From positions 1 to 64,000 of the forward strand of contig JAFTYI010000004.1 of NCBI GenBank assembly GCA_017464815.1: 64,000 bases of DNA, written 5' to 3'. Made by a program: the position numbers and the translations under genes. The notes beneath the pieces were generated by a model. That model made no database searches, was not told the origin of the DNA, and was given only the letters and a program-made list of their open reading frames with translations. Origin of the DNA: Bacteroidaceae bacterium (lineage in GTDB: Bacteria > Bacteroidota > Bacteroidia > Bacteroidales > Bacteroidaceae). This document shows positions 19,243 to 26,831 of this stretch, in pieces. Position 1 is the first letter of the stretch, and every line of letters starts with the position of its first letter.

Positions 19243-20580
19243 ATGAAACATCTCCTTCCCCTCCTCCTTGCCCTCCTCACCCTGGGCAGTTGCGGACGCT
19301 CACAAGAAGAGCGCAGCAAGATATTGAAAGTCTACAACTGGGCCGACTACATCGACGAAGACGTCTTGGCCGAATTTCCTGAATGGTACAAAGAGCAGAC
19401 GGGCGAAGACATCGAAGTCATCTACCAGGTGTTCGACATCAACGAAGTCATGCTCACCAAGATTGAGCGCGGACACGAGGATTTCGACGTCGTGTGCCCC
19501 TCGGAGTACATCATCGAGCGCATGATGAAGAAAGACATGCTCCTCCCCATCAACCGCGACTTCGGACAGACCCCCGACTACATCCACAACCTCACCCCCT
19601 ACATCCAGGACGAGCTGAACAAGATGATAACCGACGGACGCCGTGTCACCGACTACGCCGTGGCCTACATGTGGGGCACAGCCGGCAACCTCTACAACAC
19701 CGCCCTCGTCACCCGGGAAGAGGCCCTCACGTGGAAAAGCCTGTGGGACCCCAAGTTCACGGGCAAAATCCTCATGAAGGACAGCTATCGCGATTGCTAC
19801 GGCACCGCCATCATCTATGCCAACGCCGAGCGCTTGGGTAGGGGAGAAGTCACCGTCGAGCAACTGATGAACGACAACTCCGTCTCCGCCATCGCCACCG
19901 CCGAAGAGCAACTCAAACTGATGAAACCCAACATCGCCGGATGGGAAGCCGACTTCGGCAAAGAGATGATGACCAAGGGCAAAGCATGGCTCAACTTCAC
20001 CTGGAGTGGCGATGCCGTGTGGGCCATCGAAGAGGCCGCCGAGGTAGGCGTCGAGCTCGACTACGTTGTCCCCGTCGAAGGCAGCAACGTGTGGTTCGAC
20101 GGATGGGTCATCCCCAAGTACTCGCGCAACGTGCGGGCCGCAAGCTACTTCATCAACTACCTCTGCCGTCCCGACATCGCCCTGCGCAACATGGACGCCA
20201 TCGGCTACGTCTCCGCCGTGGCCACCGACGAAGTGCTCGAAGCCAAGATAGACACCACCCTCGACACCTGGTCCGACCTCAGCTACTTCTTCGGCCCCCA
20301 TGCCGACAGTGTGCAGGTCGACCCCATCCAATACCCCTCGCGCGAGGTGATAGAGCGATGCGCCGTCATCCGCGACTTCAGCAACAAGGACGACCTCGAG
20401 AAGGTCCTCGAAATGTGGAGCCGCGTCAAGGGCGACAACCTCAATGCCGGCCTTGTCCTCTTCATCTTTGCCGTCATCGGCATCCTTTTCATCTCGTTGT
20501 TGATTAACAAAATCAAGAAATACCGTCGCCAGCAACAGCGCCACCGCTATCGTGGCAAGCGCCGTAGCAAGAGGAAGTGA
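19243..20580 (+). CDS. potD: Polyamine-type substrate-binding lipoprotein with C-terminal membrane helix
   Basis: A 445-residue PotD-like binding protein. MKHLLPLLLALLTLGSC is a lipoprotein signal (ATG 19243; the in-frame GTG at 19216 lies in the repeat and is rejected). The mature start KILKVYNWADYIDEDVLAEF and the segment YQVFDINEVMLTKIERG are typical of PotD. Unusually, after the periplasmic domain there is a hydrophobic helix (about 402-422, VLFIFAVIGILFISLLI) and a very basic tail, so the protein is probably anchored at both ends. It is the last gene of the operon and is separated from potC by the S23 element. Ligand preference is inferred. Confidence 0.88.
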   Translation: MKHLLPLLLALLTLGSCGRSQEERSKILKVYNWADYIDEDVLAEFPEWYKEQTGEDIEVIYQVFDINEVMLTKIERGHEDFDVVCPSEYIIERMMKKDMLLPINRDFGQTPDYIHNLTPYIQDELNKMITDGRRVTDYAVAYMWGTAGNLYNTALVTREEALTWKSLWDPKFTGKILMKDSYRDCYGTAIIYANAERLGRGEVTVEQLMNDNSVSAIATAEEQLKLMKPNIAGWEADFGKEMMTKGKAWLNFTWSGDAVWAIEEAAEVGVELDYVVPVEGSNVWFDGWVIPKYSRNVRAASYFINYLCRPDIALRNMDAIGYVSAVATDEVLEAKIDTTLDTWSDLSYFFGPHADSVQVDPIQYPSREVIERCAVIRDFSNKDDLEKVLEMWSRVKGDNLNAGLVLFIFAVIGILFISLLINKIKKYRRQQQRHRYRGKRRSKRK

Positions 20581-20778
20581 TGGCCGTTGGCTATGGTTAT
20601 TTTGTCATAGTAGCGAAGCGAATCGCCATCAGCCATCGTGTGCATCCAGTGGGGAAATGTGAAAAAACACCCCAAAAAGTGTGCGAAAAATGTGAAAAAA
20701 TCATGGTTTCGCATGGCGGATAATGTGAAAAATGCTATCTTTGCGCCTGAAAACAAGCAGATTAGCATTCGCTTTCAA
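20581..20778. other. Intergenic boundary of the accessory region with an orphan promoter
   Basis: After potD there is no gene. AATGTGAAAAA words occur three times (about 20655, 20690, 20723) and TATCTTTG at 20736-20743 matches a plus-strand -7 box. It points into the 3' end of the oppositely oriented rhuM-like gene and has no gene to drive. Confidence 0.4.
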
Positions 20779-22173
20779 TCATTCGTCAAACAATCCTTTG
20801 TCCTTCCATAACCTGATTTCTTTGTCGAAATCAGAAAGATATTCCTTGTCTTGAATCAGGCGGAACTTGTCGTATTCCGCGTATGCTTTCTTTTTCGCTT
20901 GTTCTGCTGAAACGGTGCCGGCATCATTCAATTTGTCATAACCATACATCGTCAAGAAATCATCCAATTGCTTTTTCCAATCGGTCATGGTGAATACAAT
21001 CTGTCGTTCGGCAAGCGATTCGGCCAAATCAAGAAAGCCTGTTGACAAACGGTCAAGTGCTGTAACCTCTTTGTCCGACAGGTAATTCTTTGCGATAATG
21101 GTATCCGATTTCTGCACTCTTCCATCGGGCGCATTTTTCCATGTCGTCAGTCCCATGTGCGGCATTTCGGCATCGGCTCTTGAATAGATTATCTCCGCTG
21201 CCGTCTGGTGGGTAACCGCCCAATGCATCATGTTTTGAACCATCTTGAAAAACAGTTGGGTAGTTTCTGCTTTGGGGTCATAGTCAGCACTGCACTCAGC
21301 GTACACATCCGTGATTTTTTGGTAATATCTACGTTCCGAAGCTCTAATCTCACGGATACGCTCCAACAAGTCGTCGAAGTAATCTTTACCAAAGTGCTTG
21401 CCCTGTTTAAGGCGTTCGTCATCAAGGACAAAACCTTTGATAATCATCTCCTTCAATACCGATGTTGCCCAAATCCTGAATTGGGTGGCCTGATAGCTGT
21501 TTACACGATAGCCTACTGCGATTATGGCATCAAGGTTGTATAACATTTGAGGACGATTGACCTCCCTGTCACCTTCCATTTGAACTATCTCAATTTTTCG
21601 GATAGTTGCCGATTCTTCCAATTCTCCCGATTCAAATATCTGTATGAGATGATAGCTTACAGTCCTGACATCCACGTTATACAATTCAGCCATTCGCTTT
21701 TGCGACATCCAGAAAGTTTCGTTATTGAAAACGACCTCAATGCGAGTTTCTCCCTGTTTTGTTTTGTATAGTAAAATGTTGGAGGATAACGCATTGGCTG
21801 TAAGTTCGGTGACAGATGTTTCCTGTTTGAAATATTCTCTTGCCATCTGCACCTGTGGTTTCTTGCCATCAGCATTTTCTGCTATAATAAGGCAAGCCAT
21901 ACGAGACAGGTGCATATTTCCCACCTTGCGGAAAGTTCCCGAACCTAACCTAACCATTTCAACCGTTTGGTTAAAATGGTCGCTTATGTTCAGCCCTCTT
22001 TGGTTGGCTACTGCTATGGCCTTGTTCAGTGTGCGACTGAACTTTTGATAGCTGCTATATCCAAGAGCCGTAGATAAATCTCTTGAACTCCAATACTCTT
22101 GTCCGTCCTCCGTTGACTTCTTTATTTGTTCAAAGTCGGAAGACATAGGGGATATGTTTGTTTCCATGTTCAT
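20779..22173 (-). CDS. DinD-like / RhuM fusion protein
   Basis: A 464-residue soluble protein of two parts. Residues 1-125 resemble the N-terminal (Bro-N/KilA-like) domain of damage-inducible DinD: EYWSSRDLSTALGYSSYQKFSRTLNKA, SDHFNQTVEMVRLGSGTFRKVGNMHLSRMACLIIAENADGKKPQVQMAREYF. Residues from about 135 are a full Virulence_RhuM protein: VVFNNETFWMSQKRMAELYNVDVRTVSYHL, NLDAIIAVGYRVNSYQATQFRIWATSVLKEMIIKGFVLDDERLKQG, FDDLLERIREIRASERRYYQKITDVYAECSADY. RhuM proteins are widespread on mobile islands with unknown function; DinD modulates RecA. The fusion could be a damage-responsive regulator or defence component, which is speculation. The A/T-rich composition suggests acquisition. Confidence 0.8.
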   Translation of the reverse strand: MNMETNISPMSSDFEQIKKSTEDGQEYWSSRDLSTALGYSSYQKFSRTLNKAIAVANQRGLNISDHFNQTVEMVRLGSGTFRKVGNMHLSRMACLIIAENADGKKPQVQMAREYFKQETSVTELTANALSSNILLYKTKQGETRIEVVFNNETFWMSQKRMAELYNVDVRTVSYHLIQIFESGELEESATIRKIEIVQMEGDREVNRPQMLYNLDAIIAVGYRVNSYQATQFRIWATSVLKEMIIKGFVLDDERLKQGKHFGKDYFDDLLERIREIRASERRYYQKITDVYAECSADYDPKAETTQLFFKMVQNMMHWAVTHQTAAEIIYSRADAEMPHMGLTTWKNAPDGRVQKSDTIIAKNYLSDKEVTALDRLSTGFLDLAESLAERQIVFTMTDWKKQLDDFLTMYGYDKLNDAGTVSAEQAKKKAYAEYDKFRLIQDKEYLSDFDKEIRLWKDKGLFDE

Positions 22174-22247
22174 TCTATAAATACATTTTTGTAATTCATT
22201 TTATTTTCAGTCTAAATTCACGGTCATTAATAGATAATAATACCTGA

Positions 22248-22478
22248 TTAAAATATTGAAGATAGAAAGTTTTTTCTGTTTAAAATTGGTCTTGTATTCT
22301 CAATGTATTTAACAAATTCAATCTTAATTCTCTTATTAATATCTCTCATGTTCTCATACTTCTCTACTGGTATATTTGTAACAAAGTGGTTTACAACATC
22401 TTTCCCTAATGAATCTTTGTAGTGTTCATTGTATTTTCTTATTAATTTTAGGGATTTACATTTAGTACTTTTATCATC
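22248..22478 (-). pseudogene. Remnant of an unidentified gene (C-terminal part)
   Basis: The minus strand is open for about 75 codons with no good start. It reads a charged, Lys/Asn-rich sequence including KYNEHYKDSLGKDVVNHF and ENMRDINKRIKIEFVKYIE, then stops at 22248. An upstream stop at 22481-22479 closes it. The protein-like pattern in very A/T-rich DNA suggests the tail of a decayed gene. I do not recognise the family. Confidence 0.4.
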
Positions 22479-22518
22479 TCAAATAGTACTTCAAATTTTG
22501 GATGGCTGTGGTACAAAC

Positions 22519-22626
22519 TTAAGAGTTCACTATGCAGAAACCTTTTTCAAGCCTCTTTGCAAGCCACGTTTGTTTAATGCCGCGCTCTTTGAGCACCTCT
22601 TTTATGCGGTTCATGGAGTTATTCAT
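22519..22626 (-). pseudogene. Truncated XRE-type helix-turn-helix gene
   Basis: Thirty-five codons beginning MNNSMNRIKEVLKERGIKQT and continuing WLAKRLEKGF match the first two helices of small Cro/XRE regulators (usual form IKEVLKEKGISQTWLAKKL). The frame stops before the recognition helix is complete. TAAATTTG lies upstream on the same strand (near 22655), so it may still be transcribed. It looks like a decayed regulator of the remnant at 22248. Confidence 0.55.
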
Positions 22627-22754
22627 TCAGGTGTTATTTACTATTCGGTTGCAAATTTATAAAATAATATGCAATATAAAGAGAAAAATTAAGGAAAATT
22701 CTACGATACCGATTTGTTAATGGATGAACGAAGTTAAACTTTTCCTAAATCCTT

Positions 22755-22814
22755 CCTTCCCCTACACCTTCACCACCCGATAGACATTGCCGGTGCCGGT
22801 GCGGGTGTGGATGC
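22755..22814. repeat. Direct repeat DR1 (copy of the DUF3874 gene 3' end)
   Basis: Matches 23615-23668 except for an extra 6 bp (CCGGTG) within a CCGGTG slippage run. On the minus strand both encode the DUF3874 C-terminus ending NVYRVVKV and stop. DR1 ends at 22814, one base before the DUF2442 stop codon, so the two copies bracket the DUF4160/DUF2442 cassette. Confidence 0.9.
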
Positions 22815-23222
22815 TTATAATGTCACGTTACTAAGTTCTTTTCCGATATCCCGAACTGTATTTAATATCATCCGGGTACGTTCTTCCGATGGATTCTTCA
22901 GCCCACGGATATATTGTGCCAACAGGCTCTGTTGTATTCCCATCCGTCTGGCTACGGCCGAAGCGTTTATCTCGGGATGTGTCAAGAACAGGCGCGAGAT
23001 GCCTACTGGTTCGGGATTGTCATACTCAAAGCTCTCGTAAGAGACATCTTCGTCAATCTCTTCCCAATGGATGCCAAAGGCTTCCAACTCGTATGCCGCA
23101 CGTTGTTCGGGTGTGGCATTCCTGAGTCGTTGGTAATACAGGATGGACTGCCACAAGGTGCGTCCGTCATCCGTCAGGATATAAATGCGCTCATCCTCAA
23201 ACCATACTTTTGTTGCTACCAT
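22815..23222 (-). CDS. DUF2442 domain protein with helix-turn-helix, putative antitoxin
   Basis: A 135-residue protein. The first half is DUF2442-like (VATKVWFEDERIYILTDDGRTLWQSILYYQRLRNATPEQRAAYELEAFGIHWEEIDEDVSYESF). The second half carries a helix-turn-helix (HPEINASAVARRMGIQQSLLAQYIRGLKNPSEE, about 83-115). It follows the DUF4160 gene by 22 bp and shares its promoter. Such DUF4160-DUF2442 pairs are repeatedly seen on mobile DNA and look like toxin-antitoxin modules; this member would be the DNA-binding antitoxin or autorepressor. The role is inferred. Confidence 0.75.
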   Translation of the reverse strand: MVATKVWFEDERIYILTDDGRTLWQSILYYQRLRNATPEQRAAYELEAFGIHWEEIDEDVSYESFEYDNPEPVGISRLFLTHPEINASAVARRMGIQQSLLAQYIRGLKNPSEERTRMILNTVRDIGKELSNVTL

Positions 23223-23244
23223 GGCTACCTCCTTTCTTTTTTTG

Positions 23245-23481
23245 TTATTTTCCGTATATTTTTATCCACGCAGTGAGGATTATATCCTTGTTCTCTTCGA
23301 TGATGCTTTCAGCCAATTTGACATCCTTCGGTTTCATCCCTTTGTTGTTCATCAGGACTATCTCGTCGCCCACCTTGAACTTGGCTTCACCGTCGTTACT
23401 CAGTACGTGTACATGTACTGGTTCGTGATCACGGACATATATTCTGAATTTCAACCCGAAAAGTACTAATATTGTTGGCAT
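23245..23481 (-). CDS. DUF4160 domain protein, putative toxin partner
   Basis: A 78-residue protein with the DUF4160 pattern: MPTILVLFGLKFRIYVRDHEPVHVHV, with the conserved His cluster EPVHVHV, followed by GEAKFKVGDEIVLMNNKGMKPKDVKLAESIIEENKDIIL. It is the first gene of a two-gene operon with the DUF2442-HTH gene. The His cluster could be a metal or catalytic site but the activity is unknown. Its promoter carries a perfect palindrome, as expected for autoregulation. Confidence 0.8.
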   Translation of the reverse strand: MPTILVLFGLKFRIYVRDHEPVHVHVLSNDGEAKFKVGDEIVLMNNKGMKPKDVKLAESIIEENKDIILTAWIKIYGK

Positions 23482-23508
23482 ACTTATGAAGTTTTATTGA
23501 TTTGGTGA

Positions 23509-23540
23509 CAAAAGTAGGTAATTTTTTTATTACCTACAAA
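23509..23540 (-). promoter_or_regulatory. Promoter with palindromic operator for the DUF4160/DUF2442 operon
   Basis: On the minus strand TTTG (23540-23537), a 20-bp spacer and TACTTTTG (23516-23509) form a Bacteroidetes promoter. The perfect palindrome GTAGGTAAT-6-ATTACCTAC (23514-23537) fills the spacer and overlaps both boxes, which suits a repressor that excludes RNA polymerase, probably the DUF2442-HTH protein. Confidence 0.75.
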
Positions 23541-23614
23541 TAAATAAGACCATATTTTGATGTCCGTGGCAATAAAACCAGATATAACTACTCCTTATCA
23601 ACTCCTAAAGAAAT

Positions 23615-23668
23615 CCTTCCCCTACACCTTCACCACCCGATAGACATTGCCGGTGCGGGTGTGGATGC
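23615..23668. repeat. Direct repeat DR2 (native DUF3874 gene 3' end)
   Basis: The partner of 22755-22814. It covers the last 47 bp and the stop codon region of the DUF3874 gene. The 860-bp spacing of the two copies matches one cassette carrying DUF4160/DUF2442. Confidence 0.9.
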
Positions 23669-24869
23669 GTTCGAGGCCGAGGAGGGTGAGGGTTTTGCCA
23701 AACTGGCTGATGGTGCGGCCACGCATGGCGGAGGGGAAATGCTTCTTGAGGTGGAGGAAGATGTCGGCTGCGGAGAGGCTGTGGGCCTCTTCTCCCTCGA
23801 GTGGCAGGCGGAAGCAGCGGAAGAAGATGTCGTGCTCGGGCAGATGGCGGTAGAAAGGGCGGTTGCTCTCCTGGATAAGGCGCTCTTCGTCGTGGGTGAA
23901 CCAATGGGGCAGGCCTTGCTCCAGCTCGTGTCTTAGCTGGGCATAGAGCTGCTGGTGGTCGATGGGACTGCAGTCGATGGCATGATGGACTTCGACGCAG
24001 AGGAAACGGCGGCTGCCGGTGGAGTCGGTGAGCAGCTCGCGCTGATTGCTGGTGCCGATGAACGAGGCGATGCGGGGCAGGTGGCTGTAGTAGCTGCGGT
24101 GGCTCTTGCGCACGTTGAGACGGCGCAGCTGCATGAGGTTTTTCAGCGTGGCCATGGCTCGCTCGCTGTAGCGGTCGAACTCGTCCATGTTGATGAGTCC
24201 GAAGTGGGAGAGTTTCTGTTCGCATCCGCTGACGCTGGTGATGTCGAACTTGTCGAGGTAGAAACTTTGCAGACTGGGGGGCATCAGCAGGGTGCAGAAG
24301 GTGGACTTGCACAGGCCTTGCTCGGTGCTGACGAGCAGGGGGGCTACGGCATTGGCGCTCTGTGAGGTGAGGCCCATCCACTGGGCGGCCATGCCGCGCA
24401 TCCAGCGGTGGAAGCCCATGAGCCACACGGCGCTGTCGGACACACGGAGGGCCAGCGGGGTGACGCGGTCGGTGCCATCCCATGCGGGAAGTGACTGCAT
24501 GTAGGCTTGGAAGGGGTGGTGGTCGGCCACTTGAAGGGAGCAGAGCAGGCGGTTGATGTCTTTGTCCCAACAGGGGATGCCTTGCAGCTGGGCTTCGATG
24601 CAGAGGGTGTTGACCACGCGCTGGTCGGCCATGCGGAAGGGGGCTCCGCTGCCCTTGCGACGATACTCGGGCTGCTCGGTGAGTTGGTTAAAGCGGAGTT
24701 CGTAGTGGGTTGTGAGGTACTCTCCAATCTGACGCATCAGGGGGATTTCCTTGGCCGTGAGGGGTGAACGGCCCTGAGGCACCGGGTGCTTGGGTGTCGT
24801 GGGTTGGGGGACTTCATTGAAATAGTTGCGGAGCATTTTCTGCACGAGCTGAATCAGTTTTTTCATCAT
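23622..24869 (-). CDS. DUF3874 / VapE-type NTPase of mobile elements
   Basis: A 415-residue P-loop protein. The N-terminal region (LRFNQLTEQPEYRRKG, INRLLCSLQVADHHPFQAYMQSLPAWDGTDRV) is the primase-associated part. The NTPase core has a P-loop variant TEQGLCKSTFC near residue 185, then INMDEFDRYS (Walker-B-like) and IASFIGTSNQRELLTDSTGSRRFLCVEV (sensor/arginine-finger region). The C-terminal DUF3874 domain (SAADIFLHLKKHFPSAMRGRTISQFGKTL) probably binds DNA. The unusual P-loop is normal for this Bacteroidales group as I recall it. TATCTTTG at 24910-24903 is its promoter. It pairs with the divergent HU-like gene, a common arrangement. Confidence 0.8.
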   Translation of the reverse strand: MMKKLIQLVQKMLRNYFNEVPQPTTPKHPVPQGRSPLTAKEIPLMRQIGEYLTTHYELRFNQLTEQPEYRRKGSGAPFRMADQRVVNTLCIEAQLQGIPCWDKDINRLLCSLQVADHHPFQAYMQSLPAWDGTDRVTPLALRVSDSAVWLMGFHRWMRGMAAQWMGLTSQSANAVAPLLVSTEQGLCKSTFCTLLMPPSLQSFYLDKFDITSVSGCEQKLSHFGLINMDEFDRYSERAMATLKNLMQLRRLNVRKSHRSYYSHLPRIASFIGTSNQRELLTDSTGSRRFLCVEVHHAIDCSPIDHQQLYAQLRHELEQGLPHWFTHDEERLIQESNRPFYRHLPEHDIFFRCFRLPLEGEEAHSLSAADIFLHLKKHFPSAMRGRTISQFGKTLTLLGLERIHTRTGNVYRVVKV

Positions 24870-25121
24870 GTCTTTAATGGTTTTTATGGTTTATTTTTCC
24901 GCAAAGATACAACATATAAGTGGCTGTTTGCAAGTGTTTTGCAAGAAATCGCAACTAATTTGAAGGAGCTGTTGAGTACAGCTTTTCATCCAAATCTTTA
25001 CAGCTTCGAAACAGGATGTCCACAGTGAGTTACTGGAGTGAGTCGGACGATTCGCTTTTGTGGAGCGGGTGGGTAACTAGTGTGAATCGAGCGACTCACA
25101 AGTGTGAATCTCTGCAAATTA
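24870..25121. other. Divergent intergenic region, DUF3874 / HU-like
   Basis: No gene. It contains the minus-strand TATCTTTG box (24910-24903), two GCAAGTGTTTTGCAAG-like inverted words near 24930-24947, and repeated TGTGAATC words near 25080-25110. Function unknown. Confidence 0.4.
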
Positions 25122-25153
25122 TTTGCTTGTAACGTGATAAGTTCGTATATTTG
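25122..25153 (+). promoter_or_regulatory. Promoter of the HU-like gene
   Basis: TTTG (25122-25125), a 20-bp spacer and TATATTTG (25146-25153). Predicted start near 25160, so the leader of about 160 nt is made almost entirely of A/T word repeats. Confidence 0.75.
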
Positions 25154-25170
25154 CAGGGTGAAAGGTTAGG

Positions 25171-25276
25171 AATTGAACATTAAGAGTTAAGAATTAAGAG
25201 TTAAGAATTAAAAGTTAAAAATTAAGAGTTAAAAATTAAAAGTTAAGAATTAAAAGTTAAAAATTAAAAGTTAAAA
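25171..25276. repeat. A/T-rich AAGAATTAAAAGTTAAAAATT repeat, copy 2
   Basis: About thirteen imperfect tandem 7-8 bp words (AAGAATT, AAAAGTT, AAAAATT, AGAGTTA) form most of the untranslated leader of the HU-like gene. Confidence 0.8.
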
Positions 25277-25321
25277 GTTGGTTCGAGAGTATGTGCATAA
25301 TTAATAATTAACAATTATCCC

Positions 25322-25930
25322 ATGGCTATACAATTTGAATTTTACAGGAATCCCAATTCGGAGGGAACGAACAAGAAGCGTTATCATGCCCGTGTGGTGA
25401 CCTTCGGGCGAGTGGACACGGAGCAGTTGGCGCAAGAGATACACAGGGAGAGTGCGCTGTCGAAAAACGATGTGAAGGCGGTGCTGATGATGCTGGCCGA
25501 CAAGGTGAAGGAGCACTTGGGCGAGGGACGAAGGGTGAATCTGGACGGGATTGGCACCTTCCAGGTGAACCTGCGATGCAGGGAGGAGGTGCGTACGCCA
25601 CATGCCGTGAGGGCTGAGAAGGTGGCGTTCAAGTCCATCACGTTTCGGGCAACAACGGAGTTGCGCAACAGCATGAAGAACCAGAAGCTGCACCGCTCGC
25701 GCATCAGGCCGCATTCCAATCTGCTGACGGAGGAAGAGATTGATGCCAAACTGGTGGAACACTTCAGCCAGCGCGAGACGCTGACGCGGCACGAGTTTCA
25801 ATTCCTGTGTGGACAGGTGAAGTCTACGGCCCAACGGAACATCAAGCGGTTGGTGGAGGCGGGCAGACTGCGCAATGTGGCAACGGCGAGGAACCCGGTG
25901 TATGTGTTGGTGAAGAATGAGACGGTGTGA
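25322..25930 (+). CDS. HU-like DNA-binding protein fused to a winged helix
   Basis: A 202-residue protein of the Bacteroidales HU-related family. Residues 1-125 carry the HU fold: RVDTEQLAQEIHRESALSKNDVKAVLMMLADKVKEHLGEGRRVNLDGIGTFQVNL, then the beta-arm region and KVAFKSITFRATTELRNSMK. Residues from about 138 (LLTEEEIDAKLVEHFSQRETLTRHEFQFLCGQVKSTAQRNIKRLVEAGRLRNVATARNPVYV) look like a winged helix that adds sequence-specific binding. It is divergent from the DUF3874 gene and probably regulates or packages mobile DNA. It is longer than housekeeping HU (about 90 residues). Confidence 0.85.
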   Translation: MAIQFEFYRNPNSEGTNKKRYHARVVTFGRVDTEQLAQEIHRESALSKNDVKAVLMMLADKVKEHLGEGRRVNLDGIGTFQVNLRCREEVRTPHAVRAEKVAFKSITFRATTELRNSMKNQKLHRSRIRPHSNLLTEEEIDAKLVEHFSQRETLTRHEFQFLCGQVKSTAQRNIKRLVEAGRLRNVATARNPVYVLVKNETV

Positions 25931-26029
25931 AGCCTGTGAAGGGTGAAATCCGCTGCTGCCTTCACAGTTTCGAACTGATACAGAGGATAGTATGAGGGCG
26001 TGAAGGGTGTGAAGGGCGGATTTTCTTTA

Positions 26030-26192
26030 GGAGTTAGCGCTTCGCTAAGGAGTTAGAGGAGTTATCACTCGCTTTTCTCGTTAGGAGTTAAAGCCACCAT
26101 ACCTTAATGAAAGGCAAGCAGGCCAAAGCCTGCGCTAACTCCTTTTAACTCCTAGCGAAGCGCTAACTCCTTTTACTCCTTTAACTCCTTGA
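26030..26192. repeat. AGGAGTTAA-family inverted repeat, gene-less copy
   Basis: Arms of AGGAGTTAGAGGAGTTATC and GCTAACTCCTTTTAACTCC words surround a central hairpin GCAGGC-CAAA-GCCTGC. Positions 26048-26151 match 28236-28341 almost base for base over about 105 bp in the same orientation. The two copies flank the kinase-like and MATE genes. No gene lies in 25931-26202. Confidence 0.85.
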
Positions 26193-26202
26193 ATTAAAAA
26201 AC

Positions 26203-26817
26203 TCACCCCCTCATCTTCTCCTCAACGAAGGACTTGATGAAGCGCATGGTGCCCTCGATGCCCAACTGGGAGGAGTTGATGCAGAGGTCGTAGGTGGCGG
26301 CTTGACCCCAGGTGTGGGCACTGTAGTAGTTGTAGTAGGAGGAGCGCTTGTGGTCGGCCCGTTGCATGAAGGTGCGCGCCTGCTCGTCGGAGAGCTCGGG
26401 ATGGCGCTCGCGGATGCGGCGGATGCGGTCGGCCTCGTCGGCGGTGATGAAGATGTTGATGACGTGGGGCTCGTCGCGCAGGATGTAGTCGGCACAACGG
26501 CCTACGAAGATGCACGAGCCTTGCTCGCTGAGGTGGCGGATGACGTCGCTCTGAATCCGGAAGAGGGCTTCGTCGCTCAGGCAGTTGCCATACATGCTGT
26601 CGCTCATGAAGGGGACAACTTCGAAGAGGCGCGAGATGATGCCTTTCTGCTCGTCTTTCTCTTCGAAGACCTCTTTGCAGAGTCCGCTCTCCTTGGCGGC
26701 CATGTCGATGAGGGTGCGGTCGTAGATGGGGATATTGAGCTCACGGGCAAGCTGTTGGCCGATGAGCTTGCCTCCACTGCCGAGCTGGCGACCGATGTTG
26801 ATGAAGTACTTTTTCAT
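26203..26817 (-). CDS. Cytidylate kinase-like family protein
   Basis: A 204-residue P-loop protein. The nucleotide-binding loop is INIGRQLGSGGKLIGQQLA, followed by IPIYDRTLIDMAA, matching the cytidylate-kinase-like family common in anaerobes. FVGRCADYILRD and the lid region DRIRRIRERHPELSDEQAR follow. The family differs from true Cmk and its substrate is uncertain. The stop of the MATE gene lies 14 bp upstream, so the two form an operon. Confidence 0.85.
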   Translation of the reverse strand: MKKYFINIGRQLGSGGKLIGQQLARELNIPIYDRTLIDMAAKESGLCKEVFEEKDEQKGIISRLFEVVPFMSDSMYGNCLSDEALFRIQSDVIRHLSEQGSCIFVGRCADYILRDEPHVINIFITADEADRIRRIRERHPELSDEQARTFMQRADHKRSSYYNYYSAHTWGQAATYDLCINSSQLGIEGTMRFIKSFVEEKMRG

Positions 26818-26831
26818 TGGGATTTCTTTTT

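Noticed and set aside
23622..24869. DUF3874 protein with a broken Walker A loop
   Set aside because: TEQGLCKST lacks the usual second Gly, but as I recall this Bacteroidales group normally reads EQGLxKST, so it is not evidence of inactivation.
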